Notes: generated from the sequence alone by a model not told the origin. Shown: positions 25,496 to 34,430, counted from the stretch's first letter. The stretch: DNA of 64,000 nt from Pseudomonas alloputida (GCF_021283545.2 NZ_CP128540.1:2701501-2765500); one strand, 5' to 3'. Numbers and translations are program-made.

Positions 25496-28400
25496 ATGCA
25501 CCTGCTGCGGACTCAGCCCGGTGGTTTCGTACCGGATGACAGCATTGCCGACCTCGGCCAGACACCCGCCGAGCTGGTGATTCTCTGCAGCGGCGATTCA
25601 CACCTGGCCTTGCTCGCCGACACCGCAGAGCAATTGCCCGAAGACTTTCCCAGCTTGCGCCTGGCCAACCCGATGCAGGTGCAGAACCATGCCTCGGTCG
25701 ACCTGTATGTCGACCAGGTGCTGCGCCACGCCAAGGTCATCCTGGTGTCGCTGCACGGTGGCGTTGGCTACTGGCGCTACGGCGTCGAACAACTGGTCGA
25801 GCTGGCCGCCCGTGGCGTGCAGCTGATTCTGGTGCCGGGCGATGACCGCCCGGACCCGGAGCTGACCAGCCTGGGCAACGTCCGCGGTGAGCAGGCCGAG
25901 CGGCTTTGGCATTACCTGCGCCAGGGCGGCAAGGCCAACGCCATCAACCTGTTCAACTGCCTGGCCAGCCAATGGCTGGGCCGCGACTATGCCTGGGACG
26001 AGCCGCAGCCTTTGCCGCGCACGGCGGTCTATCACCCCGCCAAGGGCAGCGCGACACTCGAGGACTGGTACCCACACTGGCACCCCGAGCAGCCAGTGGC
26101 ACCGCTGCTGTTCTACCGTTCGCACCTGCAAGCGGCCAATACCGCCTTCATCGACGTGTTCTGCCAGCGCCTGCAGGCTGCCGGCCTGAACCCGTTGCCG
26201 ATCGCCGTGGCCAGCCTCAAGGAAAGCGCCTGCCTGGAACAGGTCGAAGCCTGGCTGGACGAGGTCGGCGCCGAAGTGCTGGTCAATACCACCGGTTTCG
26301 CCTTGTCCAGCCCCGAGCGCCCCAACCTGCGCCCGTTTCGCCGCGACATCCCGGTGCTGCAGGCCATCTGTGCGCAGGACAACCAGCCTGGCTGGGAAGC
26401 CAGCGAGCAGGGCCTGGGCGCGCGCGACCTGGCCATGCACATTGCATTGCCGGAGCTGGACGGGCGCATTATCACGCGCCCGGTCAGCTTCAAGGACATG
26501 GCCTGGCGCAGCGAGCGCAGCCAGTCCGACGTTGTCTGCTACCGCGCCCACCCCGAGCGCATGGACTTTGTCGCCGAGCTGGCCCGCCGCTGGGTCGAGC
26601 TGGCCCGCCTGCCCAATGCCCAGAAGCGTGTGGCCCTGGTGCTGGCCAACTACCCGACTCGCGACGGCCGCATTGGCAATGGCGTCGGCCTGGACACGCC
26701 CGCCGCCGCACTCAACATCCTCAAGGCGCTGCAGGCCGAAGGCTACCCGCTGGCCGAATTGCCGGGCAGCGGTACGCAACTGATCCATCAGCTGCTCGGT
26801 GGGGTGACCAACGACCTCGACCACCTCGACCAGCGCCCCTGTGCCCAGAGCCTGAGCCTGTCCGATTACCAGGTGGCCTTCGAGCGCCTGCCGCAGGCCA
26901 ACCGCCAGGCAGTGCTGGAACGCTGGGGGCCGCCCGAACAGGATCCGATGTTCCGCAGCGGCCGGCTGATGGTTGCCGGCCTGCGCTTTGGCTTGACCTT
27001 CGTCGGTATCCAGCCGGCGCGGGGCTACCAGGTGGACCCCAGCGCGGTGTATCACGACCCTGACCTGGTGCCGCCGCACGGCTACCTGGCATTTCACTTC
27101 TGGTTGCGTCACGCATTTGCCGCCGATGCGGTGATCCACGTCGGCAAGCATGGCAACCTCGAATGGCTGCCCGGCAAAGGCGTCGGGCTGTCGGCGCAGT
27201 GCTGGCCGGACGCGCTGCTGGGTCCGCTGCCGAACATCTACCCGTTCATCGTCAACGACCCGGGCGAGGGTGCCCAGGCCAAGCGCCGCACCCAGGCGGT
27301 GATCATTGACCACCTGATGCCGCCGCTGACCCGTGCCGAAACCTATGGCCCGCTGCGCCACCTGGAACAACTGGCCGACGAGTTCTATGAAGCGCAGTTG
27401 CTCGACCCTCGACGTGCCCGCGAGTTGCAGCGTGACATCCTCGAGCTGGTCAAGGCCAACCACATCGACCGTGAATTGCAACTGGAAGGGCAACTGGACG
27501 ATGCGGCACTATGGCTGCCACGTCTGGATACCTACCTGTGCGACCTGAAGGAGTCGCAAATTCGCGATGGCCTGCACGTGTTTGGTCAGTCACCTGAAGG
27601 GCGGCTACGCCTGGATACGCTGCTGGCGTTGTTGCGGGTCGAGCGTGGCGACGGTCGTGGGGGTAATGCCAGCCTGCTGCGGGCTTTGGCCAAAGCACTG
27701 GTGCCGGGCTGGGACCCGCTCGACTGCGACCTTGGGCAGCCGTGGCAGGGCATACGCCCTGAACAGCTGCAGGCCATGAGCAATGAACCTTGGCGCACCT
27801 GTGGCGACACCCGCGAGCGCCTTGAGCTGCTGGCACTGCAGGTGATCGGGCAGGCATTGGAGGGCACGGCACAGTTACCCGACCTGAGTGAGTGGCAACC
27901 GGTGCACGCTGTAGTGCAGGCCCTGCGTGAAGCGGTCGCACCCAGCCTGGACGCCTGCGGCACGGCGGAAATGCATGGCCTGCTGGCGGCACTGGCCGGG
28001 CGCTTCGTGCCCGCCGGCCCCAGTGGTGCGCCTAGCCGAGGGCGCCTCGATGTGCTGCCCACTGGCCGCAACTTCTATACCGTGGATGTGCGCAACCTGC
28101 CCACCACCACAGCCTGGCGCCTGGGCTTCGCCTCGGCCAGCCTGATCCTCGAGCGCCATCTGCAGGACCACGGCGATCATTTGCGTCAGCTCGGCCTGTC
28201 GGTGTGGGGCACGGCGACCATGCGCACCGGCGGCGACGACATCGCGCAGGCCATGGCGCTGATGGGCGTGCGGCCTGTCTGGGCCACCGGCAGCCAGCGC
28301 GTCGACGACTTCGAAATCTTGCCGTTGAGCCTGCTCGACCGCCCCAGGGTGGACGTGACCTTGCGCGTTTCCGGCTTCTTCCGCGATGCCTTCGGTAACC

Positions 28401-29257
28401 TGATCCGCCTGTTCGACGCCGCCGTGCAGGCCGTGGCCGCGCTGGACGAGCCGGACGACCTCAACCCCCTGGCCGCCCGTGTGCGCAGCGAGCGGGCCGC
28501 GCTGCAGGCTCAAGGCGTGGATGCCGAGCAGGCCGCACGCCAGGCTGGCTGGCGGGTGTTCGGTGCCAAACCGGGCGCTTACGGTGCCGGGGTGCAGAAC
28601 GCCATCGACGGGCGTTTGTGGCACAGCCGCGACGACCTGGCAGAGGTCTACCTCAACCACGGCGGCTATGCCTACGGCGGCAGCGACGACGGCACCCCGG
28701 CCCGCACCCAGTTCGCCCAGCGCCTGGCCAAGGTGCAGGCGGTGCTGCAGAACCAGGACAACCACGAGCACGACCTGCTCGATTCCAACGATTACTACCA
28801 GTTCCAGGGCGGCATGCTGGCGGCCTCGGAAACCCTGTCCGGGGCGGTGGTGGCCAGCTACCATGGCGACCACAGCCAGGCCGACCGACCGCGCATCCGT
28901 ACCCTCAAGGAAGAGCTGAACCGGGTGATCCGTGCCCGTGCGCTCAACCCCAAGTGGATCGACGGGGTCAAGCGTCACGGCTACAAGGGTGCCTTCGAGA
29001 TGGCTGCGACAGTCGACAACCTGTTCGCCTTCGACGCCACCACGCACCTGATCGACGACCATCATTACCAGGGGCTGGCCGATGCCTATGTGCTCGACCC
29101 GGCGACCCGCGATTTCATGCGCGAGCACAACCCCGAGGCCCTGCGCGACCTCACCGAGCGCCTGCTGGAGGCCCAGCAGCGCGGCTTGTGGCAGGCGCCG
29201 GGCGACTACCGCGAAGCCCTTGAGGACCAACTGCTCGATGGCGAGGAACAGGCTTGA
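25496..29257 (+). CDS. cobN: Cobaltochelatase subunit CobN
   Basis: 1253 residues, near the usual 1250-1275 of CobN. It is the large substrate-binding subunit that inserts Co2+ into hydrogenobyrinate a,c-diamide in the aerobic cobalamin pathway. CobN/BchH family segments are clear: HGGVGYWRYGVEQL, VALVLANYPTRDGRIGNGVGLDTPAAALNILKAL, AVIHVGKHGNLEWLPGKGVGLS, PLPNIYPFIVNDPGEGAQAKRR and NPKWIDGVKRHGYKGAFEMAATVDNLFAFDATT. It starts 3 bases after cobW, and its stop is 1 base from the chlD-type ATPase start. The motor subunits therefore come from the next gene, not CobS/CobT. Confidence 0.96.
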   Translation: MHLLRTQPGGFVPDDSIADLGQTPAELVILCSGDSHLALLADTAEQLPEDFPSLRLANPMQVQNHASVDLYVDQVLRHAKVILVSLHGGVGYWRYGVEQLVELAARGVQLILVPGDDRPDPELTSLGNVRGEQAERLWHYLRQGGKANAINLFNCLASQWLGRDYAWDEPQPLPRTAVYHPAKGSATLEDWYPHWHPEQPVAPLLFYRSHLQAANTAFIDVFCQRLQAAGLNPLPIAVASLKESACLEQVEAWLDEVGAEVLVNTTGFALSSPERPNLRPFRRDIPVLQAICAQDNQPGWEASEQGLGARDLAMHIALPELDGRIITRPVSFKDMAWRSERSQSDVVCYRAHPERMDFVAELARRWVELARLPNAQKRVALVLANYPTRDGRIGNGVGLDTPAAALNILKALQAEGYPLAELPGSGTQLIHQLLGGVTNDLDHLDQRPCAQSLSLSDYQVAFERLPQANRQAVLERWGPPEQDPMFRSGRLMVAGLRFGLTFVGIQPARGYQVDPSAVYHDPDLVPPHGYLAFHFWLRHAFAADAVIHVGKHGNLEWLPGKGVGLSAQCWPDALLGPLPNIYPFIVNDPGEGAQAKRRTQAVIIDHLMPPLTRAETYGPLRHLEQLADEFYEAQLLDPRRARELQRDILELVKANHIDRELQLEGQLDDAALWLPRLDTYLCDLKESQIRDGLHVFGQSPEGRLRLDTLLALLRVERGDGRGGNASLLRALAKALVPGWDPLDCDLGQPWQGIRPEQLQAMSNEPWRTCGDTRERLELLALQVIGQALEGTAQLPDLSEWQPVHAVVQALREAVAPSLDACGTAEMHGLLAALAGRFVPAGPSGAPSRGRLDVLPTGRNFYTVDVRNLPTTTAWRLGFASASLILERHLQDHGDHLRQLGLSVWGTATMRTGGDDIAQAMALMGVRPVWATGSQRVDDFEILPLSLLDRPRVDVTLRVSGFFRDAFGNLIRLFDAAVQAVAALDEPDDLNPLAARVRSERAALQAQGVDAEQAARQAGWRVFGAKPGAYGAGVQNAIDGRLWHSRDDLAEVYLNHGGYAYGGSDDGTPARTQFAQRLAKVQAVLQNQDNHEHDLLDSNDYYQFQGGMLAASETLSGAVVASYHGDHSQADRPRIRTLKEELNRVIRARALNPKWIDGVKRHGYKGAFEMAATVDNLFAFDATTHLIDDHHYQGLADAYVLDPATRDFMREHNPEALRDLTERLLEAQQRGLWQAPGDYREALEDQLLDGEEQA

Positions 29258-29258
29258 A

Positions 29259-30272
29259 ATGAGTGAACCCGTACAATTTCCGCTGGCGGCCGTGGTCGGT
29301 GCAGACGACCTCAAGCTGGCGCTGTGCCTGACCGCTATCGACCCCAGGATCGGTGGTGTGTTGATCGAAGGGCCGCGTGGCATGGCCAAGAGCACCCTGG
29401 CCCGTGGCCTGGCCGACCTGCTTGGCGAAGGCCCGTTCGTCACCTTGCCATTGGGCGCCAGTGAAGAGCGGCTGGTCGGCACCCTCGACCTGGATGCCGC
29501 GCTGGGGCAGGGCAAGGCGCAGTTTTCCCCGGGCGTGCTGGCCCAGGCCGACGGCGGTGTGCTGTATGTCGATGAGGTCAACCTGCTGCCCGACACCTTG
29601 GTCGATCTGTTGCTTGACGTGGCTGCCAGCGGCACAAACCGCATCGAGCGTGACGGTATCTCGCACCGGCACAGCGCCCGCTTCGTACTGATCGGCACCA
29701 TGAACCCGGAAGAGGGCGAACTGCGCCCGCAGTTGCTCGACCGTTTCGGCTTGAACGTGGCGCTGGAGGGCTTGCCGGAGCCCGAGGCCCGGCAGCAGAT
29801 CATTCGCCGCCGTCTGGCCTTCGACAATGACCCTCAGGCGTTCTGCGCACACTGGGCCCAGGCCCAGGCGCAACTGCGCGAGCGCTGCCACGCGGCGCGC
29901 CAGGCCTTGGCCGACATTGCCCTGGATGACCAGGCGCTTGCCTGGATTACCGAGCGCTGCTACGCCGCCGGCGTGGACGGCCTGCGCGCCGACCTGGTGT
30001 GGCTGCGCGCTGCGCGCGCCCACTGTGCCTGGCGTGGGGCTGCAGCTATCGAAGAAGTGGATGTCGAGGCGGTGGCCGAATTCGCCCTGCGCCATCGCCG
30101 CCGTATGACGCCCCAGGCCAGCCCGCCGTCGGCGCCACAGCCGCCTGACCAGCAGCCTGGCGCCGGCAACCCGGGTGAGCGGGGCGGGCAGGGCGACTGG
30201 GGGGCATTACCGGCACAGCCGGTAGCCAGCGGCGCCCGCCGCGAGGTGCCGAACTGGGCAAAAAAGCCCTGA
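29259..30272 (+). CDS. chlD: AAA+ chelatase subunit (ChlI-like short product of chlD)
   Basis: 337 residues from ATG 29259. AAA+ ATPase of the BchI/ChlI type: Walker A GPRGMAKSTLARGL near residue 33, Walker B GVLYVDEVNLLPD near residue 100, and TMNPEEGELRPQLLDRFGL sensor/arginine-finger region. A proline-rich linker (ASPPSAPQPPDQQPGAGNPG) begins at about 287. The reading frame stops at TGA 30270, two codons after an A AAA AAG slippery heptamer, while the von Willebrand half continues in the -1 frame. Normal termination gives the small chelatase subunit. A -1 shift would give a 560-residue ChlD medium subunit. No separate chlI or cobST gene is present here. Confidence 0.9.
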   Translation: MSEPVQFPLAAVVGADDLKLALCLTAIDPRIGGVLIEGPRGMAKSTLARGLADLLGEGPFVTLPLGASEERLVGTLDLDAALGQGKAQFSPGVLAQADGGVLYVDEVNLLPDTLVDLLLDVAASGTNRIERDGISHRHSARFVLIGTMNPEEGELRPQLLDRFGLNVALEGLPEPEARQQIIRRRLAFDNDPQAFCAHWAQAQAQLRERCHAARQALADIALDDQALAWITERCYAAGVDGLRADLVWLRAARAHCAWRGAAAIEEVDVEAVAEFALRHRRRMTPQASPPSAPQPPDQQPGAGNPGERGGQGDWGALPAQPVASGARREVPNWAKKP

Positions 30273-30306
30273 GCATCCCCCAGCCACCAGCCAAAGGGGC
30301 GGATGC
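30260..30306 (+). promoter_or_regulatory. Programmed -1 frameshift signal in chlD
   Basis: The slippery heptamer A AAA AAG occupies 30260-30266, in phase with frame 0. The frame-0 stop follows two codons later. A hairpin with GCATCC (30273-30278) paired to GGATGC (30301-30306), plus an inner CCC/GGG stack, starts 6 bases after the heptamer, the usual spacer. A GAGG (30243-30246) about 13 bases upstream could act as the SD-like stimulator seen in dnaX. Confidence 0.85.
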
Positions 30307-30940
30307 CAGAGCGGGCATAGGCAAGCAGAACGGTACCCGCCGTGGCCTCGTGCGAAATGCGGCGGCCGGCCGGGTAGCCTGGCTGCCGACCTTGCTCAAA
30401 GGACGGCCACGCCAGCGACAGGACCTGTGCTGGCAGCAGCGCCAAGGCAGGCCTGCTGAGTTGTGGCTGGTGATCGTCGATGCCTCGGCTTCAACCCGGC
30501 GCCATCAGGCGCTGGCGCAGACCAAAGGGCTGCTGGCGGCGTTGTTCGACCAAGCCTATCGACAACGCGCCCGCCTGGCCCTGCTGACTGCCAGCGGGCG
30601 CACACCACAGTGGCAGCGCCACGGGCTGAAGGCATCCGCTGCCTTGCAACCCTGGCTGCAGGCCTTGGGAGCAGGTGGGGGCACGCCGCTGATCGCCGCA
30701 CTGGAACAGGCGCGGCACTGGCTACAGGCGCGGCAGCGAGCCCATCCGCAAGAGGCCTTGCGTTGCCTGGTGTTCACCGACGGTCGCCTGCAGCACAGCA
30801 ATACCGTGCAGCCGATGCCGTGCGCCACGTTGTTGGTCGATATGGAACTGGCGCCCGTGCGCCTGGGACGCGCGCAGCGTCTGGCAGAACAATTGCAGGC
30901 TGATTACCAGCACTTGCAACAATTCAGGGTGATGGATTGA
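30266..30940 (+). CDS. chlD: Von Willebrand A half of ChlD, expressed by -1 frameshift
   Basis: 224 residues after the shift. The frame is open from 30266 without a stop; a GTG at 30350 gives a 196-residue stand-alone reading but has no convincing ribosome site. The MIDAS metal site is complete: DASAS (near the start of the domain), a later GGGTPL threonine and FTDGR. The domain links ATPase and CobN in chelatase medium subunits. Fusing it to the upstream ATPase gives a normal ChlD layout: AAA+, proline-rich linker, vWA. Separate genes or sequencing error are the alternatives; the intact slippery site plus hairpin argues against both. Confidence 0.85.
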   Translation, partial: ALSIPQPPAKGADARAGIGKQNGTRRGLVRNAAAGRVAWLPTLLKGRPRQRQDLCWQQRQGRPAELWLVIVDASASTRRHQALAQTKGLLAALFDQAYRQRARLALLTASGRTPQWQRHGLKASAALQPWLQALGAGGGTPLIAALEQARHWLQARQRAHPQEALRCLVFTDGRLQHSNTVQPMPCATLLVDMELAPVRLGRAQRLAEQLQADYQHLQQFRVMD

Positions 30941-31046
30941 ACTGGCAGGTTGCGACACTTTGTCGCAATTGGGAAAGTTGCCACAACAGCAACAGAGAAG
31001 TTGTACAAGTGCGTGACCATGCACGCACTTGTTGTGCTGGCCGATA

Positions 31047-31313
31047 TTACTTCGGCATCGACCACGGTTGCAGGTCGTAGCCCTTTTCACACAATTCGGC
31101 GCGCACTTCTTCGATCAGGCTGGCCCACTGGGCCGGGTCGGAGTAGATGCGCGACGACACTTGCTTGGCGCCGATGCGGGTGCTGGTCCGGTCGATCACT
31201 GCCAGGCTCAGTTCACCAGTACCGTTGGGTGCATCCCAGGCTACGCACTGGAAAGGTTCGAAGGCGTGGTCGGCAATCAGCAGTGCTTCGTTGACACGGA
31301 GCGGGGCATTCAT
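31047..31313 (-). CDS. Conserved hypothetical protein
   Basis: 88 residues, soluble and acidic (MNAPLRVNEALLIADHAFEPFQCVAWDAPNGTGELSLAVIDRTSTRIGAKQVSSRIYSD). It resembles small single-domain proteins widespread in Pseudomonas with no assigned role. It lies alone between the cobalt-chelatase operon and the sigma-54 regulator. Confidence 0.7.
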   Translation of the reverse strand: MNAPLRVNEALLIADHAFEPFQCVAWDAPNGTGELSLAVIDRTSTRIGAKQVSSRIYSDPAQWASLIEEVRAELCEKGYDLQPWSMPK

Positions 31314-31653
31314 GGTTCGGTCTCTCTATGGTCCCAAACATCGAAGTGAAGTCCGCGTTGCTTCAAAGTCGCCTCATTGATCGCGAAGTGCAGCGCGGGG
31401 TTATGTCTACTGATGCTCGTTGTTCGTGGGTAAGTCACACATTGGCTGTAAATTTTTTTCAGGGTCGACGCTGTTCTTGCCTGCGCCGCCATGTGATGTC
31501 GATAAAGTGCGAAAATTCCCGTGGCGGTTTGTAAAAAAATGATTCGGCAGACAGACGGTACTGGGAACCGTCAACTTCGTTGCTACTGTTAAACGGGCGC
31601 CACAACTTGCTGTTTTACTTCAAAAAACCAAAAACTGGCGCCAAGGATCGGTC
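31314..31653. other. Intergenic region, divergent promoters
   Basis: About 340 bases between the small hypothetical gene (-) and the sigma-54 regulator (+). Bases 31440-31600 are relatively AT-rich and probably hold the regulator's promoter. I see no convincing gene, RNA or repeat in it. Confidence 0.5.
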
Positions 31654-32979
31654 ATGCAGCAGCCTGCCGCTCAACGCCGTTTGCTTATCGTCGACCCCTG
31701 CGACGATTGCCACCGCTTGTTACCTGGCCTGCGCAACGCAGGCTGGGATGTGGACAGCTGTATGCTCGGGGCTGCGCTGGACCACACGTGCGATGTCGGG
31801 CTATTGCGCTTGCAGGCTTCGCACCTGAGGCACCCGGACGCGGTCAAGGACATGATCAAGCGCAGCAACACCGAATGGATTGCCGTGCTCAGCGCCGATC
31901 AGTTGCGCATGCCGGCGTTCGGTGATTTTGTGTGTGAGTGGTTTTTCGACTTCCATACCCTGCCGTTCGACGTCTCCCGCGTGCAGGTAACCCTGGGCCG
32001 GGCCTTCGGCATGGCGCGCTTGCGCGGCAAGGGGGCCGTCAAGGTCGATGAGGCAACCCATGAGTTGCTCGGCGAAAGCCGGCCTATCCGCGAGTTGCGC
32101 AAGTTGCTGGGTAAACTGGCACCCACCGAATCGCCTGTGCTGATCCGCGGGGAGAGCGGCACCGGCAAAGAGCTGGTGGCGCGCACCTTGCACCGCCAGT
32201 CGCAACGCAGCGAGCAGCCGTTCATCGCGATCAACTGCGGGGCGATCCCCGAGCACTTGATCCAGTCCGAACTGTTCGGCCATGAGAAGGGCGCCTTTAC
32301 CGGTGCTCACCAGCGCAAGACCGGGCGTATCGAAGCGGCCGATGGCGGCACATTGTTTCTTGATGAAATCGGCGACCTGCCGTTGGAATTGCAGGCCAAC
32401 TTGCTGCGTTTCTTGCAGGAGAAGCACATCGAGCGGGTGGGTGGCAGCCAGCCCATACCGGTGGATGTACGGGTGCTGGCGGCCACCCATGTGGACCTTG
32501 AGCGGGCCATCGAGCAAGGGCGTTTCCGCGAAGACCTGTATTACCGCCTGAACGTCTTGCAGGTGGTGACCGCGCCGTTGCGCGACCGGCATGGTGACCT
32601 GTCGATGCTGGCCAACCATTTTGCCCATTTCTACAGCGTGGAGACCGGGCGTCGGCCACGGTCGTTCAGCGACCATGCCCTGGCGGCGATGGGGCGGCAT
32701 GACTGGCCGGGCAATGTGCGCGAACTGGCCAACCGCGTGCGCCGGGGGTTGGTGTTGGCTGAAGGGCGGCAGATCGAGGCGCAAGACCTGGGGTTGCAGC
32801 TGCTCGACCCGGAACAACAACCGCTGGGCACGCTGGAAGAATACAAGCAGCGCGCCGAGCGCCAGGCACTGTGCGATGTGCTCAACCGGCACAGCGACAA
32901 CCTGAGCGTGGCAGCCAAGGTGCTGGGCATTTCACGGCCGACGTTCTATCGGTTGTTGCACAAGCACCAGATACGCTGA
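31654..32979 (+). CDS. Sigma-54-dependent transcriptional activator (VpsR-like N-domain)
   Basis: 441 residues. Residues 1-125 form a receiver-like domain of the VpsR type, lacking the normal phospho-acceptor surroundings. Residues 140-375 form the AAA+ sigma-54 interaction domain: Walker A GESGTGKELVAR, the sigma-54 contact GAFTGA, Walker B GGTLFLDEIGDL, and the arginine-finger region. The C-terminus is a Fis-type helix-turn-helix (NLSVAAKVLGISRPTFYRLL). VpsR-like proteins often respond to cyclic-di-GMP and control exopolysaccharide or biofilm genes; this is inference. Its own targets are not evident nearby. Confidence 0.9.
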   Translation: MQQPAAQRRLLIVDPCDDCHRLLPGLRNAGWDVDSCMLGAALDHTCDVGLLRLQASHLRHPDAVKDMIKRSNTEWIAVLSADQLRMPAFGDFVCEWFFDFHTLPFDVSRVQVTLGRAFGMARLRGKGAVKVDEATHELLGESRPIRELRKLLGKLAPTESPVLIRGESGTGKELVARTLHRQSQRSEQPFIAINCGAIPEHLIQSELFGHEKGAFTGAHQRKTGRIEAADGGTLFLDEIGDLPLELQANLLRFLQEKHIERVGGSQPIPVDVRVLAATHVDLERAIEQGRFREDLYYRLNVLQVVTAPLRDRHGDLSMLANHFAHFYSVETGRRPRSFSDHALAAMGRHDWPGNVRELANRVRRGLVLAEGRQIEAQDLGLQLLDPEQQPLGTLEEYKQRAERQALCDVLNRHSDNLSVAAKVLGISRPTFYRLLHKHQIR

Positions 32980-33163
32980 GCGGCGCTCTCAAAGGGAAAC
33001 CACAAGCCCCTGTAGGAGATTCTATGGCCGGAGGCAAATTTTCAGTAAAAACGCCATCGGCCTCTCTCAGCAACCTCGAGGTACGAGTCAGCGTGCCAGA
33101 GAATTTCTCCCCAGCATTGGATACTGCCCGTCAGTTTGGGCGGGCTGCGTTGCAGCCCCAGCC

Positions 33164-34129
33164 TCAGCTGGCCGGCTTGGCACCTCCGGTATATATCTCG
33201 GGCTTCCAGTCGGCCTGATGCCTCATCAGGCCGAAGGCCAGCCGAGCCAAGCGACGTGCAAGGATCACCAAGGCTTGAGTGGTTTTCTTCCCCCGGGCTT
33301 GGTGATGGGCGTAATACTGCTTCCAGGTCGCGGTTCGACTGCCGCTCATCGAGGCGTTGTACAGGAGTCTACGGACCTCCGAGTCTCCGCGCTTGCTCAA
33401 CTTCCCTCTGCCTGCCCATTTACCGGATTGGGAAACCGTTACATCCATGCCTAGATAAGCGACAAAGGCGTCGCTGTTCTTGAACTCGCCGCGCATGAAG
33501 GACATCACCAGGCCGGCAGCCGTTAAGAAACCAACACCCGGAAGCCTCTGAACACGGCGCATCTGATCGGAAAGCCCCGCCTTCTTGATCACCGCACGCA
33601 GCTGTTTTTCCAGCGAAAGCTCTATGCGTTCGAGCACTTCCTCAACACGTTTGAGTTCTGAGGCAAACAATTTGTCGCCCGACAAGCTCATCCGCAGCAT
33701 GCCGCGCACTGCTACAAGTTTGGCGCGGCGGCGCAGCAGCACCTGGATCTCACGATGCCCGGCTGGTGGCGGAGTCCAAGCCTTCAAAGAGCCCCGCTCG
33801 TTGCTCAGGAAGCGGGCGAGCAAAGCGGCATCATGGGCATCTGTTTTTGCCCGTATAGCAACACTTTCCCGGTACTTACTCAGCCTCAGCCCATCGATAA
33901 CGTATACCGCGAAGCCCGCAGCATGGGCTTGCTCCGCCATTTCCATGTGATAGGTACTGGTCGCTTCGATGGCCAGCGCTGAGCCTTTGGGCAGCGTCTT
34001 GAGCCAGGCTTTGATTGCTTTCGGAGTGTTAGGGATGGCGAAGGATTTGGTATTCGGAGCGGCTTGAATCACCAGTTCATCTTTGGAGGTGTCCACGCCA
34101 GCTTCGATTGGGATTGCGGACATTGCCAT
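33164..34129 (-). CDS. IS110 family transposase (DEDD recombinase)
   Basis: 321 residues from ATG 34129 with AAGGAG upstream. The N-terminal RuvC-like DEDD domain shows VDTSKDELV (Asp), AIEATSTYH (Glu) and RAKTDAHDAALLARFL (Asp/Asp). The C-terminal Tnp domain carries LPGVGFLTAAGLV and the catalytic-serine region VSQSGKWAGRGKLSKRGDSEVRRLLY. The gene appears intact. These recombinases use a bridge RNA encoded in the element's non-coding end to choose donor and target sites. Confidence 0.93.
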   Translation of the reverse strand: MAMSAIPIEAGVDTSKDELVIQAAPNTKSFAIPNTPKAIKAWLKTLPKGSALAIEATSTYHMEMAEQAHAAGFAVYVIDGLRLSKYRESVAIRAKTDAHDAALLARFLSNERGSLKAWTPPPAGHREIQVLLRRRAKLVAVRGMLRMSLSGDKLFASELKRVEEVLERIELSLEKQLRAVIKKAGLSDQMRRVQRLPGVGFLTAAGLVMSFMRGEFKNSDAFVAYLGMDVTVSQSGKWAGRGKLSKRGDSEVRRLLYNASMSGSRTATWKQYYAHHQARGKKTTQALVILARRLARLAFGLMRHQADWKPEIYTGGAKPAS

Positions 34130-34160
34130 GAATAGCTGCTCCTTGTAGCGTAGTGTGACT

Positions 34161-34325
34161 TGAAGGGCACACCCTGGCGCAGGCTTGCTTCTATTGTCGC
34201 TTGCTCGCGAGGCATTCCTTATCGGCGCTTGGGTGTTGAAAGGAGGAGGGGTGATTTCTCCTACGGTCTGTACTGCGCGAACAGTCAGAAGCGAGTTATG
34301 GCCCTCCTCCTCCCTTCAAGTCCTA
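34161..34325 (-). ncRNA. Predicted IS110 bridge RNA (seekRNA)
   Basis: Two stem-loop domains lie between the element end and the transposase start. The first has a long outer stem (34302-34320 with 34236-34251) enclosing an internal loop. On the transposase strand its 5' side reads AACTCGCT (34290-34297) and its 3' side reads GTAGGAG (34258-34264). The REP target reads AACCCGCT on the left (one G-U pair) and CTCCTAC on the right, with CT as core, so the segments fit as left and right target guides. The second domain is closed by ACACCC/GGGTGT (34169-34174 with 34231-34236) and may hold donor guides (AATAGAAG resembles the element end). This is a prediction from sequence only. Confidence 0.7.
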
Positions 34326-34332
34326 CCATACA

Positions 34333-34430
34333 AGCGGGTTTACCCGCGAAAGAGCCGGGCCTACTAGCCAATGTCCACCTGCCGTTCACCATTGTCGCGG
34401 CTACCGTATTCGCGGGTAAACCCGCTCCTA
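34333..34430. repeat. Inverted REP pair, one half interrupted by IS110
   Basis: The right half of the IS-interrupted REP (34333-34358) and an inverted REP (TTCGCGGGTAAACCCGCTCCTA, about 34409-34430) form a BIME-like pair. The second REP also breaks off before its expected CAGG end, at a sequence that resembles an IS terminus. Confidence 0.75.

Larger units (their letters stand above)
33017..34334 (-). mobile_element. IS110 family element inserted in a REP
   Basis: About 1.3 kb. On the left, CCTGTAGG-AG (33009-33018) is the first part of a REP. On the right, AG-CGGGTTTACCCGCGAA (33-base half from 34333) is the rest. Joined, they restore a normal REP, so the element sits between two copies of the AG core (CT on the transposase strand). 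Short subterminal inverted sequences (CCATA near each end) are present. ISPpu9 of P. putida is known to use REPs, and this element is similar in design. The single transposase gene and a long non-coding end upstream of it are as in the IS110 group. Confidence 0.82.

Noticed and set aside
25598..27493. 631-residue antisense frame over cobN
   Set aside because: Shadow frame with no domain; CobN motifs are continuous on the plus strand.
30350..30940. Independent vWA gene starting at GTG 30350
   Set aside because: No ribosome site, and the frame is open upstream into a slippery heptamer with a correctly spaced hairpin, so frameshift expression explains it better.
33024..33218. A 64-residue reading frame with an excellent ribosome site (AGGAG) that looked like a truncated gene
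   Set aside because: It lies inside the IS110 element: the AGGAG belongs to the interrupted REP and the frame overlaps the transposase gene on the other strand.
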